Source of the DNA: JBCBXA01 sp039816825
Lineage (GTDB): Bacteria; Pseudomonadota; Alphaproteobacteria; Rhizobiales; Rhizobiaceae
Direction: 5' to 3'
Length of the DNA stretch: 64,000 nt
NCBI GenBank assembly: GCA_039816825.1
Contig: JBCBXA010000002.1
Coordinates: 1-64,000 of the forward strand
Shown here: positions 1 to 9,106 of the stretch, in pieces
Layout of the letters: every line of letters starts with the position of its first letter
Numbering within the stretch: position 1 is the stretch's first letter
The notes under the pieces: model-generated
Database searches by the model: none
Told to the model about the DNA's origin: nothing
What the model saw: only the letters and a program-made list of their open reading frames with translations
Position numbers and translations under genes: made by a program

Positions 1-1161
1 TTCGGCAATCGCCCGGTCGTTCTCCGCATATGGGAACCGCAAAATCTGAGCTTTCTCACCGAAGCGCTCAACCGCCTGGCTTTCCGTCAAGCCAACATGG
101 CTGAGTTCAGGTTGTGTGTAGGTTGCCCAGGGTATGATCTCGGTATTCTCTTTGGCACCAAGGCGGAAGAGGATGTTCCGGATGGCAATCCCTGCGTGAT
201 AGCCGGCCATGTGAGTGAATTGCAGCGAGCCCGCGACGTCACCCACGGCCAGAACGCGCTTGTTGGATGTGAACAGCTTCTTGTTAACCTTGATGCCGCG
301 GCGGTCATATTCAATACCGGCAGCCTCAAGCCCCAAGCCGTTGACGTTGGGCGCGCGCCCCGTGGCCACAAGAACGTGGCTTCCATCAAAGGCGACCTCT
401 TCGCCGTCGATTTCAGCGATGACTTTGACTCCGGTCTTCCCACGCTTTTCAACGCGGGCAACTTTTGCGCCTTCGCGAATGTCGATGCCCTCGGCCTGCA
501 GCCGCTCCACCAGCAAGGCCACCAGCTCGGGATCGTCCTTGCCGAACACTTTCAGCCCTTCGATCACGGTGACCTCGGAGCCAAGGCGACGGTGCGCTTG
601 TGCCATTTCCATACCGATGGGGCCGCCACCGATGACGATCAGATGTTTGGGCAGGCGCGTCAGCTCCCAAAGACTCTCATTGGTCAGATAGTCGACATCG
701 CCGAGACCTGGGATCGGAGGAACAAAGGCGCTTGATCCAGTTGCGATGACGAAGCGGCGGGCTTTGATTTCATAATTACCGGCGCGGACCGTCTTGGCGT
801 CGATGAACTCGCCGGCTTCCTCAATGACGTTCACCCCCAGAGACGTGAAGCGCTCGACGGAATCATTGGGCGCGATCGTTGCGATGACGTCGTGGATGTG
901 ATGGTGAACGGCTTTGTAGTCGACCTGGGGCTCATAGATATTGACGCCGTATTTGTACGCGTCTCGGGCCGATTGTGCGTGCTTGCCGGCTGCGATGATC
1001 GCCTTGGACGGAACGCAGCCATAGTTGAGGCAATCGCCGCCCATCTTACCCTTCTCGAGAAGAACGACATCGACCCCAAAGGCTGCCGCTGCCGCGGCGA
1101 CGGACAGGCCGCCTGAGCCGCCGCCAATGACACAAATGTCTGGTGTGAGAGTGGTGGTCAT
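1..1161 (-). CDS. FAD-dependent pyridine nucleotide-disulfide oxidoreductase, mercuric reductase/lipoamide dehydrogenase type (partial)
   Basis: The 3' end lies beyond the left edge, so only the first 387 residues are visible. An FAD-binding GGGSGG motif is at residues 13-18, followed by the redox-active disulfide in CLNYGCVPSK (Cys44, Cys49). A second Rossmann motif, IGGGPIGMEMA, lies in the middle, and the AVGDVAG flavin motif and the start of the dimerisation domain follow. This is a class I disulfide reductase that moves electrons between NAD(P)H and a disulfide or metal substrate through FAD. It has no N-terminal heavy-metal domain and the substrate is unknown. It lies 118 bp downstream of the TVP38-like gene on the same strand and is probably co-transcribed with it. 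The family is certain; the exact reaction is not. Confidence 0.9.
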   Translation of the reverse strand, partial: MTTTLTPDICVIGGGSGGLSVAAAAAAFGVDVVLLEKGKMGGDCLNYGCVPSKAIIAAGKHAQSARDAYKYGVNIYEPQVDYKAVHHHIHDVIATIAPNDSVERFTSLGVNVIEEAGEFIDAKTVRAGNYEIKARRFVIATGSSAFVPPIPGLGDVDYLTNESLWELTRLPKHLIVIGGGPIGMEMAQAHRRLGSEVTVIEGLKVFGKDDPELVALLVERLQAEGIDIREGAKVARVEKRGKTGVKVIAEIDGEEVAFDGSHVLVATGRAPNVNGLGLEAAGIEYDRRGIKVNKKLFTSNKRVLAVGDVAGSLQFTHMAGYHAGIAIRNILFRLGAKENTEIIPWATYTQPELSHVGLTESQAVERFGEKAQILRFPYAENDRAIAE

Positions 1162-1279
1162 AGGTCTTCTCCGGGAACGGGCCGCTCAAAGCAGCCCCAT
1201 ATGTGCGGTTCTTATGGATGAGTTTCAGGGAGCGCCCAAGCTTTGGGCGCATATGAGAGAAATGAACGTGCTCTGAATT

Positions 1280-2023
1280 CTAGCTGTTGCGAGGCTTGCG
1301 GATACGCTTCCAGACGATAGGGATGATCGACGCCAGCGCCAGAGCGCCCAGGCCCAGAGCCACCGCCCGAACCACGCCGCCTCCATCGGCCCCGACTGCA
1401 GAACCAACCTGCTGACCAATGAAGGCATAAGCATAGGTGCCTGGAATGATGCCGAGGAAAGTGGCCAGCACGTAGCGCTTCAAATCCATGCCGAAGAGCG
1501 CGGGCGCAATGTTGGTGATCCAGAACGGCACCACGGGCGCAATGCGCAGCGTCAGAAGATAGTTGAAAGCATCAGCCTGAAAGCCGTCGCGCAGTTTGGA
1601 CAGGCGCTTGCCGGCTTTTTGCTCCAGCGTGTCACCCAACGCGCCTCTGGCGATGAGAAAGATGACCGCTGCACCAGCGGTTGCAGCAAACACCGTAAAC
1701 GTACCGCCCCAGAACCAGCCAAAGATCGCCCCGCCTGCCAGCGTCAGAAAGGAGGCACCAGGGAACGAAACCGAGACAGCGACAGCATAGACAAAGAAGT
1801 AGATGACCGCCGCCAGCACAAAGTTCTGAGCGACGTAGCCGTCGATGGCCGCCTTGTTCTCCTGAAGGGCTTCAAGAGAGAAGTAGTCCGTAAGACCAGT
1901 TCCATAAGCTGTACCGAGCAGAGCCAGAACCACGGCCACTGGGAGGAGGCGTTGCCAAAGGGGTTTGGGAGCACTTGTTGCTTCATTCATTGTTATGGCT
2001 CCGTTTGGCGATGCGATGGTCAT
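1280..2023 (-). CDS. TVP38/TMEM64 (DedA-like) family inner-membrane protein
   Basis: This 247-residue polytopic membrane protein has a hydrophobic segment near residues 23-43 and a VTT domain in the middle. That domain carries the family's re-entrant-loop signature (FPGASFLTLAGG, then GxxxG-rich FGWFWGG) and a following IARG element. A basic tail (KRIRKPRNS) ends the protein. The family is linked to lipid scrambling or envelope homeostasis, but no substrate can be read here. A second possible start is the Met at position 1990 (MNEATSAPK), which would remove an 11-residue lead. It is the first gene of a likely two-gene unit with the flavin oxidoreductase downstream. Confidence 0.88.
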   Translation of the reverse strand: MTIASPNGAITMNEATSAPKPLWQRLLPVAVVLALLGTAYGTGLTDYFSLEALQENKAAIDGYVAQNFVLAAVIYFFVYAVAVSVSFPGASFLTLAGGAIFGWFWGGTFTVFAATAGAAVIFLIARGALGDTLEQKAGKRLSKLRDGFQADAFNYLLTLRIAPVVPFWITNIAPALFGMDLKRYVLATFLGIIPGTYAYAFIGQQVGSAVGADGGGVVRAVALGLGALALASIIPIVWKRIRKPRNS

Positions 2024-2203
2024 GGGTCTGGCTCTTGGCTGCTCGGTTTCGCTTAGACGGAACGGGTTACCATTCCGTGGAGCGGTGATTGCGCGTCTTG
2101 CCGTTCACGAACAACCGACAAGCCCGTGAGCTCAGCGCCTAGTGAAAGTCTGGTCGCGCCACCTCACGCGTCTGTGAACGGGCCGCAAGACTGCGGTGGC
2201 TGT

Positions 2204-2232
2204 TTGACTTGCACCGTGCCTGCTTCTAAAAG
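2204..2232 (+). promoter_or_regulatory. Putative sigma70-type promoter for rpmH-rnpA-yidC-yihA
   Basis: TTGACT at 2204-2209 is followed after 17 bases by TAAAAG at 2227-2232. The first hexamer differs from the consensus at one position and the second at two. Transcription would start near 2239 and leave a leader of about 140 nt before rpmH. No other candidate of this quality lies in the stretch. This is inference from sequence only. Confidence 0.45.
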
Positions 2233-2353
2233 CCCGCAGTCGCGCAGCGTTGCTGTGTGGAAGATTACCGAAACCAATGATGGAGAGGCCGGCGACGGCT
2301 TTGAAAGGGTGGCCAGCACGTCTGGCATAGCATCCGACACCATGAACAAGAGG

Positions 2354-2371
2354 ACGCGCCCCTTGGCGCGT
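2354..2371 (+). promoter_or_regulatory. GC-rich hairpin in the rpmH leader, next to the start codon
   Basis: ACGCGCC (2354-2360) and GGCGCGT (2365-2371) are perfectly complementary around a CCTT loop. The stem ends eight bases before the rpmH ATG and occupies the place where a Shine-Dalgarno sequence would lie. A GAGG just 5' of the stem is the only purine-rich stretch nearby. It could limit L34 translation. Confidence 0.4.
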
Positions 2372-2379
2372 AGAACCCA

Positions 2380-2520
2380 ATGGGTACCAAACGTACTTTC
2401 CAGCCTTCCAAGCTGGTCCGCGCACGCCGCCACGGCTTCCGCGCTCGTCTCGCCACCAAGAGTGGTCGCAAAGTTCTCGCAGCTCGCCGCGCTCGCGGTC
2501 GCAAGCGCCTGTCAGCGTAA
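2380..2520 (+). CDS. rpmH: 50S ribosomal protein L34
   Basis: A 46-residue, very basic protein begins [10 protein letters not shown], continues [13 protein letters not shown] and ends RKRLSA, which is the full L34 pattern at its usual length. L34 is a small protein of the large ribosomal subunit. It sits directly before rnpA, as in almost all bacteria. The ATG at 2380 is preceded by a hairpin rather than a clear Shine-Dalgarno. No alternative start fits the family better, although many homologues begin one or two residues earlier or later. Confidence 0.97.
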   Translation: MGTKRTFQPSKLVRARRHGFRARLATKSGRKVLAARRARGRKRLSA

Positions 2521-2546
2521 GGCAGACCGTAATCTCAAATGCCGAC

Positions 2547-2990
2547 GTGCTGCCGCACGGCAGCTCAGTTTCCAAACCCTTGCCGTTTGAAACCCTGAAG
2601 AAGCGCGACGATTTCGTTGCGCTTCGCAAGGGTGGTCGTGCCAGCTGTGATCTCTTCACGGTTCAGGCTCGAAAGCGCGCCATCGATGACGCCCTTGCAC
2701 CACGTATCGGCTTCACGGTGACAAAAAAGGTTGGGAATGCGGTGACGCGAAACCGCATCAAGCGGCGTTTGCGCGCTGCCACTGGTATCTGCAACGCACA
2801 CGGCGTATTTGAGCCCGGTACGGACTATGCCGTCATCGCCCGCATAGAAGCGAAAAGCGCTTCCTTCGGCGATCTGATCGAAAAACTGGACCGCGCAGCT
2901 CGCAAAGCTACGCTGCCCAAATCAAAACGCAGCCGACCCGCCAGCGGGTCCCGCAACGCAAGGCAAACGGACACATCCGACCATGCATGA
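2547..2990 (+). CDS. rnpA: Ribonuclease P protein component
   Basis: This 147-residue basic protein carries the RNase P signature KVGNAVTRNRIKRRLR at roughly residues 61-76, the conserved helix that contacts the RNA subunit. An LKKRDDF start motif lies near residue 17 and a GFTVTKK strand precedes the signature. It assists the catalytic RNA in maturing tRNA 5' ends. The chosen start is the GTG at 2547, which leaves a roughly 15-residue N-terminal lead; a TTG at 2580 is an alternative. The 3' end overlaps yidC by 8 bases, so the two are probably translationally coupled. No yidD lies between them. Confidence 0.95.
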   Translation: MLPHGSSVSKPLPFETLKKRDDFVALRKGGRASCDLFTVQARKRAIDDALAPRIGFTVTKKVGNAVTRNRIKRRLRAATGICNAHGVFEPGTDYAVIARIEAKSASFGDLIEKLDRAARKATLPKSKRSRPASGSRNARQTDTSDHA

Positions 2991-4830
2991 GCCGCCAAAG
3001 ACCAACCCACGCAATGTGATTGCCGCCATGGTGCTCTCCATGGCCGTGCTTATCGGCTGGCAGGTTATCTTCATCCAGCCGCAGCTCGAGGCCGAGCAGG
3101 CAGCGCGTATTGCAGCCGAAGAACAGGCGCTGGCCGATGCGGCCAACGGTGTTGATCCCGCCGCAGCGACGGGCATCGCGCCCTCAGCCACCACCGGCGA
3201 AACATCCGCTCTGGATGGCCCGCTCACTCTTGGGGACGCCGTTGCGCCTTTCGACCGGGAAGCATCGCTGGCGGCGGGCGAGCGCGTGGCTATCGATACG
3301 TCCAGCCTGCGCGGATCCATCAATTTGCGCGGCGCCAAGGTCGATGACCTGCTGCTCAAAAACTACAATGTCACCGTCGATCCAGACAGTGACAACGTCT
3401 TTCTCCTGCACCCGCGCGGTACGGAAGACCCCTATTTCGCCGAGTTCGGCTATGTGGGCGCGGGCCTGACTGATCTGCCGGGGCCGGACACTGTTTGGGA
3501 ACTGGCCGACGGCGACGTCCTGTCAGCAGGAAGACCCATCACCCTGTCTTACACCTCACCCCAGGGTATCGAGTTCGAGCGTCAGATTGCCATTGATGAC
3601 GACTATCTTCTGACCTTCACGGACCGTGTGGTGAACGGATCCAGCGATGCCGTGAGCCTTCAGTCCTATGGCCGCATCTCCCGCGATGGCGTGCCGGAGA
3701 CCGAAGGCATCTTCATCCTGCACGAAGGCCCGCTGGGCATGTTCGGCGAAGAGGGCTTTGTAACGGCTGACTATGGTGACTTCTCTGATGACCCACTCGT
3801 CACCAGCCAAGCACCCGTCACTGATGGCTGGCTTGGCATCACCGACAAATATTGGGGCACGGCGCTGCTCCCGTCGGTGGGCACCGAATTCACGCCCTCC
3901 TTCGGCTACTTCACGCAGGGCGGCCCGCGCTTCCAGACAGACTATCTGACATCTGCCCAGGTTTTGGCCTCAGGAGCCAGCATGGAAGTGGAAGCCAGCC
4001 TTTTTGCCGGCGCCAAAGTCACATCAATCATTGACCGCTACGATGCCGAACTGGGCGTCAAAAGCTTCGATCTGATGATCGACTGGGGCTGGTTCTACTT
4101 CATCACCAAACCGCTCTTCAAAATGATCAGCTGGTTCAACGCGCTCGTGGGCAACTTCGGCGTGGCGATTCTGCTCTCAACGCTCGTCATCAAAGCGGCA
4201 CTCTTCTGGTTCGCCAACAAATCCTACGCTTCCATGGCGCGCATGAAGGTCGTCCAGCCGAAGCTGCTGGAGATCCGCGAAACTTATAAAGACGACAAGA
4301 TGGCCCAGCAGCAGGCTATGATGCAGCTCTATAAGGATGAGAAGATCAATCCGGCAGCGGGCTGCTGGCCGGTCCTGATCCAGATTCCGGTGTTCTTCGC
4401 GCTCTACAAGGTGCTCTACATCACCATTGAGATGCGGCACGCGCCATTCTTCGGCTGGATCAACGACCTGTCGGTTCCGGACCCAACCTCGATCTTCAAC
4501 CTGTTTGGCCTGTTGCCGTTTGAAGTCGGAGGCTTCCTGCTGGTGGGTATTTGGCCGATCCTTATGGGTATCACCATGTTCCTGCAGATGCGCATGAACC
4601 CGACGCCGCCCGATCCAACCCAGAAGATGATCTTCGACTGGATGCCGCTCATCTTCACTTTCATGCTGGCAACTTTCCCGGCAGGCCTCGTGATTTACTG
4701 GACCTGGAACAACTTCCTGTCGATCCTGCAGCAGGGCATCATCATGCGCCGGCATGGCGCTAAGATTGAGCTGTTCGACAATCTCAGAGGCATGTTCAGC
4801 CGCAAGCCTAAAGAGGATCCGGCGGAGTGA
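2983..4830 (+). CDS. yidC: Membrane protein insertase YidC
   Basis: This 615-residue protein has the Gram-negative YidC architecture. A first membrane helix is at residues 11-27, a long periplasmic beta domain spans about 60-350, and the conserved insertase core begins near 370. The core includes the [19 protein letters not shown] helix, the cytoplasmic helical hairpin, and later helices ending around 590. A short basic tail follows. YidC inserts and folds inner-membrane proteins alone or with SecYEG. The ATG at 2983 overlaps the end of rnpA, and the stop overlaps the yihA start. It is part of the rpmH-rnpA-yidC-yihA operon. Confidence 0.98.
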   Translation: MHEPPKTNPRNVIAAMVLSMAVLIGWQVIFIQPQLEAEQAARIAAEEQALADAANGVDPAAATGIAPSATTGETSALDGPLTLGDAVAPFDREASLAAGERVAIDTSSLRGSINLRGAKVDDLLLKNYNVTVDPDSDNVFLLHPRGTEDPYFAEFGYVGAGLTDLPGPDTVWELADGDVLSAGRPITLSYTSPQGIEFERQIAIDDDYLLTFTDRVVNGSSDAVSLQSYGRISRDGVPETEGIFILHEGPLGMFGEEGFVTADYGDFSDDPLVTSQAPVTDGWLGITDKYWGTALLPSVGTEFTPSFGYFTQGGPRFQTDYLTSAQVLASGASMEVEASLFAGAKVTSIIDRYDAELGVKSFDLMIDWGWFYFITKPLFKMISWFNALVGNFGVAILLSTLVIKAALFWFANKSYASMARMKVVQPKLLEIRETYKDDKMAQQQAMMQLYKDEKINPAAGCWPVLIQIPVFFALYKVLYITIEMRHAPFFGWINDLSVPDPTSIFNLFGLLPFEVGGFLLVGIWPILMGITMFLQMRMNPTPPDPTQKMIFDWMPLIFTFMLATFPAGLVIYWTWNNFLSILQQGIIMRRHGAKIELFDNLRGMFSRKPKEDPAE

Positions 4831-5504
4831 GTCTCTCACCACTCGAGGAACGATATGGCGCCGCTCTGGAAACAGGGCGGCGTTTGTTTGCACGGCCTTG
4901 GGTGTTTGTTCTCGGCGTGCCGTCCATGAAGTTCCTACCCGATGAGGGCCCGCTGGAGATCGCCTTTGCTGGCCGCTCCAATGTTGGCAAATCGTCCCTC
5001 ATCAACGCGCTGCTCAATCAAAAGGGCCTGGCACGCACGTCCAACACGCCGGGGCGAACACAGGAACTGAACTATTTCATTCCCGAGGCGCAGCAGGGCG
5101 AGGAAGAAGGCCAACAAGCGCCCATGGCGCTGGTGGATATGCCCGGCTACGGTTTTGCCAAGGCACCCAAGTCTCAGGTGGAGGCCTGGACCAAACTCAT
5201 ATTCTCATATTTGCGCGGGCGCTCGACCCTGCGCCGGGTTTATGTCCTCATCGACAGTCGCCACGGCATCAAGACGAATGATGAGGAAGTCATGGCCATG
5301 CTCGATGAAGCGGCGGTGAGCTACCAGATCGTGCTCACCAAGGCCGATAAGCCGAAGAAGAGCGAACTGGATAAGACCGTTTCGCGCACAAAAGAGGCCA
5401 TCGCCAAACGCCCCGCCGCCTTCCCGGAAGTTCTCCTGACCTCGTCGGAGAAGGGCGACGGGCTTTCAGCCCTGCGCGCGGCGATAGCTGAAGCGGTGCA
5501 ATAG
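4827..5504 (+). CDS. yihA: Ribosome biogenesis GTPase YihA/YsxC (EngB)
   Basis: This 225-residue TRAFAC GTPase has G1 GRSNVGKSS (about residues 49-57), a T-G-R-T element in TPGRTQ for G2, G3 in DMPGYG, G4 in TKAD and a late SSEKGDG for G5. It acts in assembly of the large ribosomal subunit. The GTG start at 4827 overlaps the yidC TGA. The first 30 residues resemble those of alphaproteobacterial EngB proteins, which argues for this start over the internal Met at 4926. It is the last gene of the operon. Confidence 0.97.
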   Translation: MSLSPLEERYGAALETGRRLFARPWVFVLGVPSMKFLPDEGPLEIAFAGRSNVGKSSLINALLNQKGLARTSNTPGRTQELNYFIPEAQQGEEEGQQAPMALVDMPGYGFAKAPKSQVEAWTKLIFSYLRGRSTLRRVYVLIDSRHGIKTNDEEVMAMLDEAAVSYQIVLTKADKPKKSELDKTVSRTKEAIAKRPAAFPEVLLTSSEKGDGLSALRAAIAEAVQ

Positions 5505-5542
5505 GAGAGGCCGCAGGCTCTGCAACCCCTCCAAAGTGACCC

Positions 5543-7342
5543 TTATCGGCTAGCGACCAGCGGCGTGATGTTGCGCACGGTCACCCGGCGGTTGGCCTGA
5601 TTGGCGTCCTGGGTGTTCACCTTCAGGAACCGTTCTCCATAGCCCTGAGTGATCAGGTTCTCAGCGGGAATGCCATAGGCACTGATCAGGATCCGGGCCA
5701 CCGTTTCGGCTCGACGATCCGACAGGTCGAGATTGGACAGATCACTGCCCACAGCATCGGTATGTCCCTCTACGAGGAACAATGTCGTTGGCTCATCCCG
5801 CAATTCCTGCGCCATCGCATTGGCAAGGAAACCAAGTTTGCGAACCTCTGCTTCACGCACAGCGAAACTGCCGGACGCGAACTGGACGTTGGACAAGTCG
5901 ATGCGCCGAACGAGATCGCGGACCTCCTGGTTCTGGCGCACCGTTTGCAGGTCAAAGCTGCGTTCCAACCCACGAATGCGCTCCTGCTCCAAAGCGCGCG
6001 CCAGCTCTTCCTGGCGGGCGGCCTCCGCTTCCACAATGATCTCGCTCAGCGGTTTGCGCTCAATGGTTTCCGGCAGTTGGAGAAACCGTTCCTGCGGAGC
6101 CAGATCGGCAAAGGCGCGATTGTCGATCAAGACCACTTCCTGTCCATCGGGCCAAATGCGGCTGCGATAGATGATCTCGCCCGTGTCGCGGTCCCGATCC
6201 GTGATGACTGAACTGCCGTTCTGGCGGAAAACAGTCTCGCGAATGACACCATTGTCGAGGTTCTGCGTTTCGACACGAGCGCCATCATCGCGCAAAAGGG
6301 CATTCTCATCGCGCTGAACGACGATTTCACCATTGCGCTCAATGTAGAGGCGGTCTCCCTCGTCAGCCACCACGCGGCCTCCACCGAGTGTTTCGTTCAG
6401 AATCGCTCCAACAGCGACGCCCGCAAGGCCAGCGCCCAGAAGCTTGGCGCGTTCAGCCCTGGCGTTCTCGCGGCGCTGCGCTTCGGCTTGCTCAAGCGCT
6501 TGCAACTGCTCTGCACTGGCCTGGTCGGAAACGACAGCGGTTGGGGTTTCGGTCGCTTGCTGCACGGCCGCTTCCTGGGTTGCCGGAGCGACCGGTGCCG
6601 GAGCAGGAGCTCCTGACGCAGCAACTTCGCCCGCACTGGTCTCGACCGCAGGGTTCCGGGCTTCAGCAGATGCTGGCGCGGATCGAGCAGCCGGAGCCAC
6701 AAGCCCGCTTTCCGCTGCCGCATCGAGTTGAGCCGGCTCAGCTGAATTGTCGGCCCCAGTGGCCGTGACAGTGTCTTCTTGGGTGGTGGGCTGATCTACC
6801 GAACGGTCCTGCGCCTGCTCCAAAGGCGCGGCTTCCTGTGCGTTGGTTCCGTCCACTGATCCACCGGCATCTTCAGCAGCCACCTCACCTGCAGCCGCAT
6901 CGGCGGCCGGCTGTTCGGTGGCACCGGTGCCATCGTTCAAGGGTTCCGCCACAATTTCCTGCTGCGGCTGCTCGGTTGTGTCGGTGCTGGTCGTTTGCGG
7001 GACGTCAGCCTCGAGCAAATTGTCCGGTGCCGCAGCGGCCTCCGCGGTTTCGTCCTCCAGATTCTCCAGTTGCGTGCGGAGCGTTGCTATCTGCTCCACA
7101 AGGGGTGCTGTCTCACCACCATCGGCCCGCAACTGTGCCAGTTGCGCTTCAAATTCGGCAATCAGTGCCCGCAGACCATCGGGTGTGTTGGCGGATGGCG
7201 ATGGCGATTCAGATGCCGCCTGCGGCGGAGCTTCGCTCGTTTCCTGCGCCGATGCGGGTTGAGCGGCCAACAGCACGGGCAGCCCGAATGCAGCCGACAA
7301 AAGCGCTTTTCGAAAGCGGGTAAGAAGGGGTTGAGGGTTCAT
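5543..7342 (-). CDS. OmpA-family outer-membrane/peptidoglycan-binding protein with a long low-complexity N-terminal region
   Basis: The protein has 599 residues from the Met at 7342. A signal peptide occupies about the first 33 residues and ends near QPASAQ. A region very rich in Ala, Glu, Gln, Thr and Pro follows to about residue 300. Next come a Gly-rich hydrophobic patch ([15 protein letters not shown]), a repetitive beta-like segment full of acidic and Arg residues, and a C-terminal OmpA domain. The OmpA domain shows [23 protein letters not shown] and GYGERF, which should bind peptidoglycan in the periplasm. The frame stays open further upstream, but the signal peptide supports 7342. It converges with yihA. 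Confidence 0.88.
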   Translation of the reverse strand: MNPQPLLTRFRKALLSAAFGLPVLLAAQPASAQETSEAPPQAASESPSPSANTPDGLRALIAEFEAQLAQLRADGGETAPLVEQIATLRTQLENLEDETAEAAAAPDNLLEADVPQTTSTDTTEQPQQEIVAEPLNDGTGATEQPAADAAAGEVAAEDAGGSVDGTNAQEAAPLEQAQDRSVDQPTTQEDTVTATGADNSAEPAQLDAAAESGLVAPAARSAPASAEARNPAVETSAGEVAASGAPAPAPVAPATQEAAVQQATETPTAVVSDQASAEQLQALEQAEAQRRENARAERAKLLGAGLAGVAVGAILNETLGGGRVVADEGDRLYIERNGEIVVQRDENALLRDDGARVETQNLDNGVIRETVFRQNGSSVITDRDRDTGEIIYRSRIWPDGQEVVLIDNRAFADLAPQERFLQLPETIERKPLSEIIVEAEAARQEELARALEQERIRGLERSFDLQTVRQNQEVRDLVRRIDLSNVQFASGSFAVREAEVRKLGFLANAMAQELRDEPTTLFLVEGHTDAVGSDLSNLDLSDRRAETVARILISAYGIPAENLITQGYGERFLKVNTQDANQANRRVTVRNITPLVASR

Positions 7343-7568
7343 ATCAGGCCTCATCTTTGAAGGACTGCAGAACAGCCCTTTGGGGGTTTTGATTGAAACG
7401 CACGGATCGAGCCAAAGTTCACTCCGCACCGGAACGAACGCCGCGCTCCCAAGACAGCAGCGCCAAACGGCAAAAATATGCTGGATCGCCGCCTCCCATC
7501 TTCCGCTATGCGCGAAAAGTGTTTGGGCCTATTGGTTGCCCAAGTGCATTCGGGGACCACGAGACGAT
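7343..7568. other. Divergent intergenic region between the OmpA-family gene and argB
   Basis: These 226 bases separate two divergently transcribed genes and must hold both promoters. I see no -35/-10 pair good enough to name. The argB frame stays open into this region, but the family start is at 7569. Confidence 0.5.
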
Positions 7569-8489
7569 ATGAGCGAAGAGATAGAAGAGCAGGCACGGGC
7601 AGAACGGCGGGCCGAAACCATTTCACGTGCCCTGCCCTATATGCAGCGGTATGACGACCAGAACGTCGTCATCAAGTTCGGCGGCAATGCGATGGTGGAC
7701 GATACGCTTTTCAAGGCTTTTGCCGAAGATGTCACCATGCTCGCGCAGTCCGGCGTGAACCCGGTCGTCGTCCATGGCGGTGGGCCGCAGATCGGCAAGA
7801 TGCTGGATCAGTTGGGCATCGTCAGCGAGTTTCGCGATGGCCTGCGCGTCACCACCCGTGAGACGGTTCAGGTGGTGGAGATGGTCCTGGCCGGCTCCAT
7901 CAACAAGACAATCGTTGCCTCCATCACCGAGCAGGGGGGCTATGCCGTGGGCCTTTGCGGCAAGGATGGCGGGATGGTGACGGCGGAGAAGATGCGCCGC
8001 ACCAGCCGCGACCCCGGCTCCAACATCGAGCAAATCATTGATCTGGGGTTCGTTGGTCAGCCCTCCCGTGTGGACACATCGCTTCTGCACATGCTGGCGG
8101 CGCAACAGATCATCCCGGTGGTCGCGCCCGTTGCGGCGGGCCATGATGGCGAGACCTACAACATCAACGCCGACACTTTTGCCGGAGCACTCGCAGGCGC
8201 TTACGATGCCAAACGGCTGCTGTTTCTCACCGATGTGCCGGGGGTGCTGAATGGCGACAAGCAGCTGATCAAGCAGTTGACCGTCACCGAAGCTCGGAAG
8301 TTGATCAAGGACGGGACCATTTCCGGCGGCATGATTCCGAAGGTTGAGACCTGCATTGAGGCAGTCGAAATGGGCGTGGAGGGCGTGGTGATCGTCAACG
8401 GCACCGTGCCCCACGCAGTGCTGCTGGAGCTTTTCACGGAACATGGCGCGGGCACGCTGATCGTCCCCGACGACCACACGGAAGACTGA
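7569..8489 (+). CDS. argB: Acetylglutamate kinase
   Basis: This 306-residue amino acid kinase phosphorylates N-acetyl-L-glutamate in the second step of arginine synthesis. The phosphate-binding KFGGNAM is near residue 37, the HGGGPQIG glycine-rich loop near 74, and the substrate/ATP elements [10 protein letters not shown] and GGMIPKV follow in order. The length matches the family. The frame opens at 7380, but the Met at 7569 ([10 protein letters not shown]) gives the typical alphaproteobacterial N-terminus. The glutathione transferase gene follows after 11 bases. Confidence 0.97.
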   Translation: MSEEIEEQARAERRAETISRALPYMQRYDDQNVVIKFGGNAMVDDTLFKAFAEDVTMLAQSGVNPVVVHGGGPQIGKMLDQLGIVSEFRDGLRVTTRETVQVVEMVLAGSINKTIVASITEQGGYAVGLCGKDGGMVTAEKMRRTSRDPGSNIEQIIDLGFVGQPSRVDTSLLHMLAAQQIIPVVAPVAAGHDGETYNINADTFAGALAGAYDAKRLLFLTDVPGVLNGDKQLIKQLTVTEARKLIKDGTISGGMIPKVETCIEAVEMGVEGVVIVNGTVPHAVLLELFTEHGAGTLIVPDDHTED

Positions 8490-8500
8490 GAGGAAAGACT

Positions 8501-9106
8501 ATGAAGCTTTACGGCAGCCCCACCTCCCCCTTTGTGCGCAAGGTCAAAGTCTGGGCCCTGGAGTTGGGCATTGACCTACCTATGGAATCGACGGCCGTTA
8601 CGCCGGCAGAAGTGAACGAAGCCTACCGCAAGAAGAACCCGCTGGTGCAGGTGCCGGCCCTGGAGCTCGACGACGGTTTCGTGCTGTCCGACAGCAACAT
8701 CATTTGCGATCATCTGGCGCGCCATGCGCGGGTGGATATCTTCCCGCGCGAAGGGCTTTCCCGCGACGAAGCTCTCCAAACCTATGCTCTTGCCAATGGT
8801 GCCACTGAGGCGCTGGTGCAGTGCGCCTATGAGACCATTCGTCGACCAGCTGAGCTGAAGTGGGACGCCTATCTGACGGGCCGTTTTGCCAAGGTGGAAA
8901 GCGCGCTTGATGTGCTGGCCCAAGGCGATGCGGCGCTTTTCGAAGTGGGCGAGGCCCTGACTTACAACCAGATCGTCCTGATCTGCCTGATCGGCTATGC
9001 GGATCATCGCTTCCCGGAGATCAATGCGACCCAGCGGGCGGAGCTAAACGCGTTTGCAACGGCTCTTGCAGATCGTCCGTCAGTCGCAGAGACCATGCCG
9101 GTCTAG
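8501..9106 (+). CDS. Glutathione S-transferase family protein
   Basis: This 201-residue protein has an N-terminal thioredoxin-fold domain that starts MKLYGSPTSPFVRKV. The PLVQVPAL cis-proline segment and the SDSNIICDHL glutathione-contacting segment follow. An all-helical C-terminal domain completes it. The second SP pair (residues 9-10) is the likely catalytic serine region. Members conjugate or reduce substrates with glutathione, and no substrate can be assigned. It lies 11 bases after argB and its stop codon shares a CTAG with the converging EamA transporter gene. Confidence 0.88.
   Translation: MKLYGSPTSPFVRKVKVWALELGIDLPMESTAVTPAEVNEAYRKKNPLVQVPALELDDGFVLSDSNIICDHLARHARVDIFPREGLSRDEALQTYALANGATEALVQCAYETIRRPAELKWDAYLTGRFAKVESALDVLAQGDAALFEVGEALTYNQIVLICLIGYADHRFPEINATQRAELNAFATALADRPSVAETMPV

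Larger units (their letters stand above)
2024..2379. other. Gene-free stretch between the TVP38-like gene and rpmH
   Basis: No convincing gene is present in these 356 bases. A forward open frame starting at 2126 runs on across rpmH in another frame and has no recognisable protein features. The stretch should carry the promoter of the leftward TVP38 gene (not recognised) and of rightward rpmH (listed separately), plus a long rpmH leader with a hairpin next to the start codon. Confidence 0.6.

Noticed and set aside
2126..2590. A 154-residue forward open frame covering rpmH and the start of rnpA in another frame
   Set aside because: The sequence has no recognisable features and would overlap rpmH entirely. 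The stretch before rpmH is better read as promoter and leader.
2983..2990. Absence of yidD between rnpA and yidC as a possible gene loss
   Set aside because: In Hyphomicrobiales yidD is often elsewhere, as far as I recall, and the 8-base overlap looks like a normal compact arrangement.
7380..7568. An N-terminal extension of argB by 63 residues
   Set aside because: The extension has no similarity to the kinase family, and the Met at 7569 gives the usual N-terminus.
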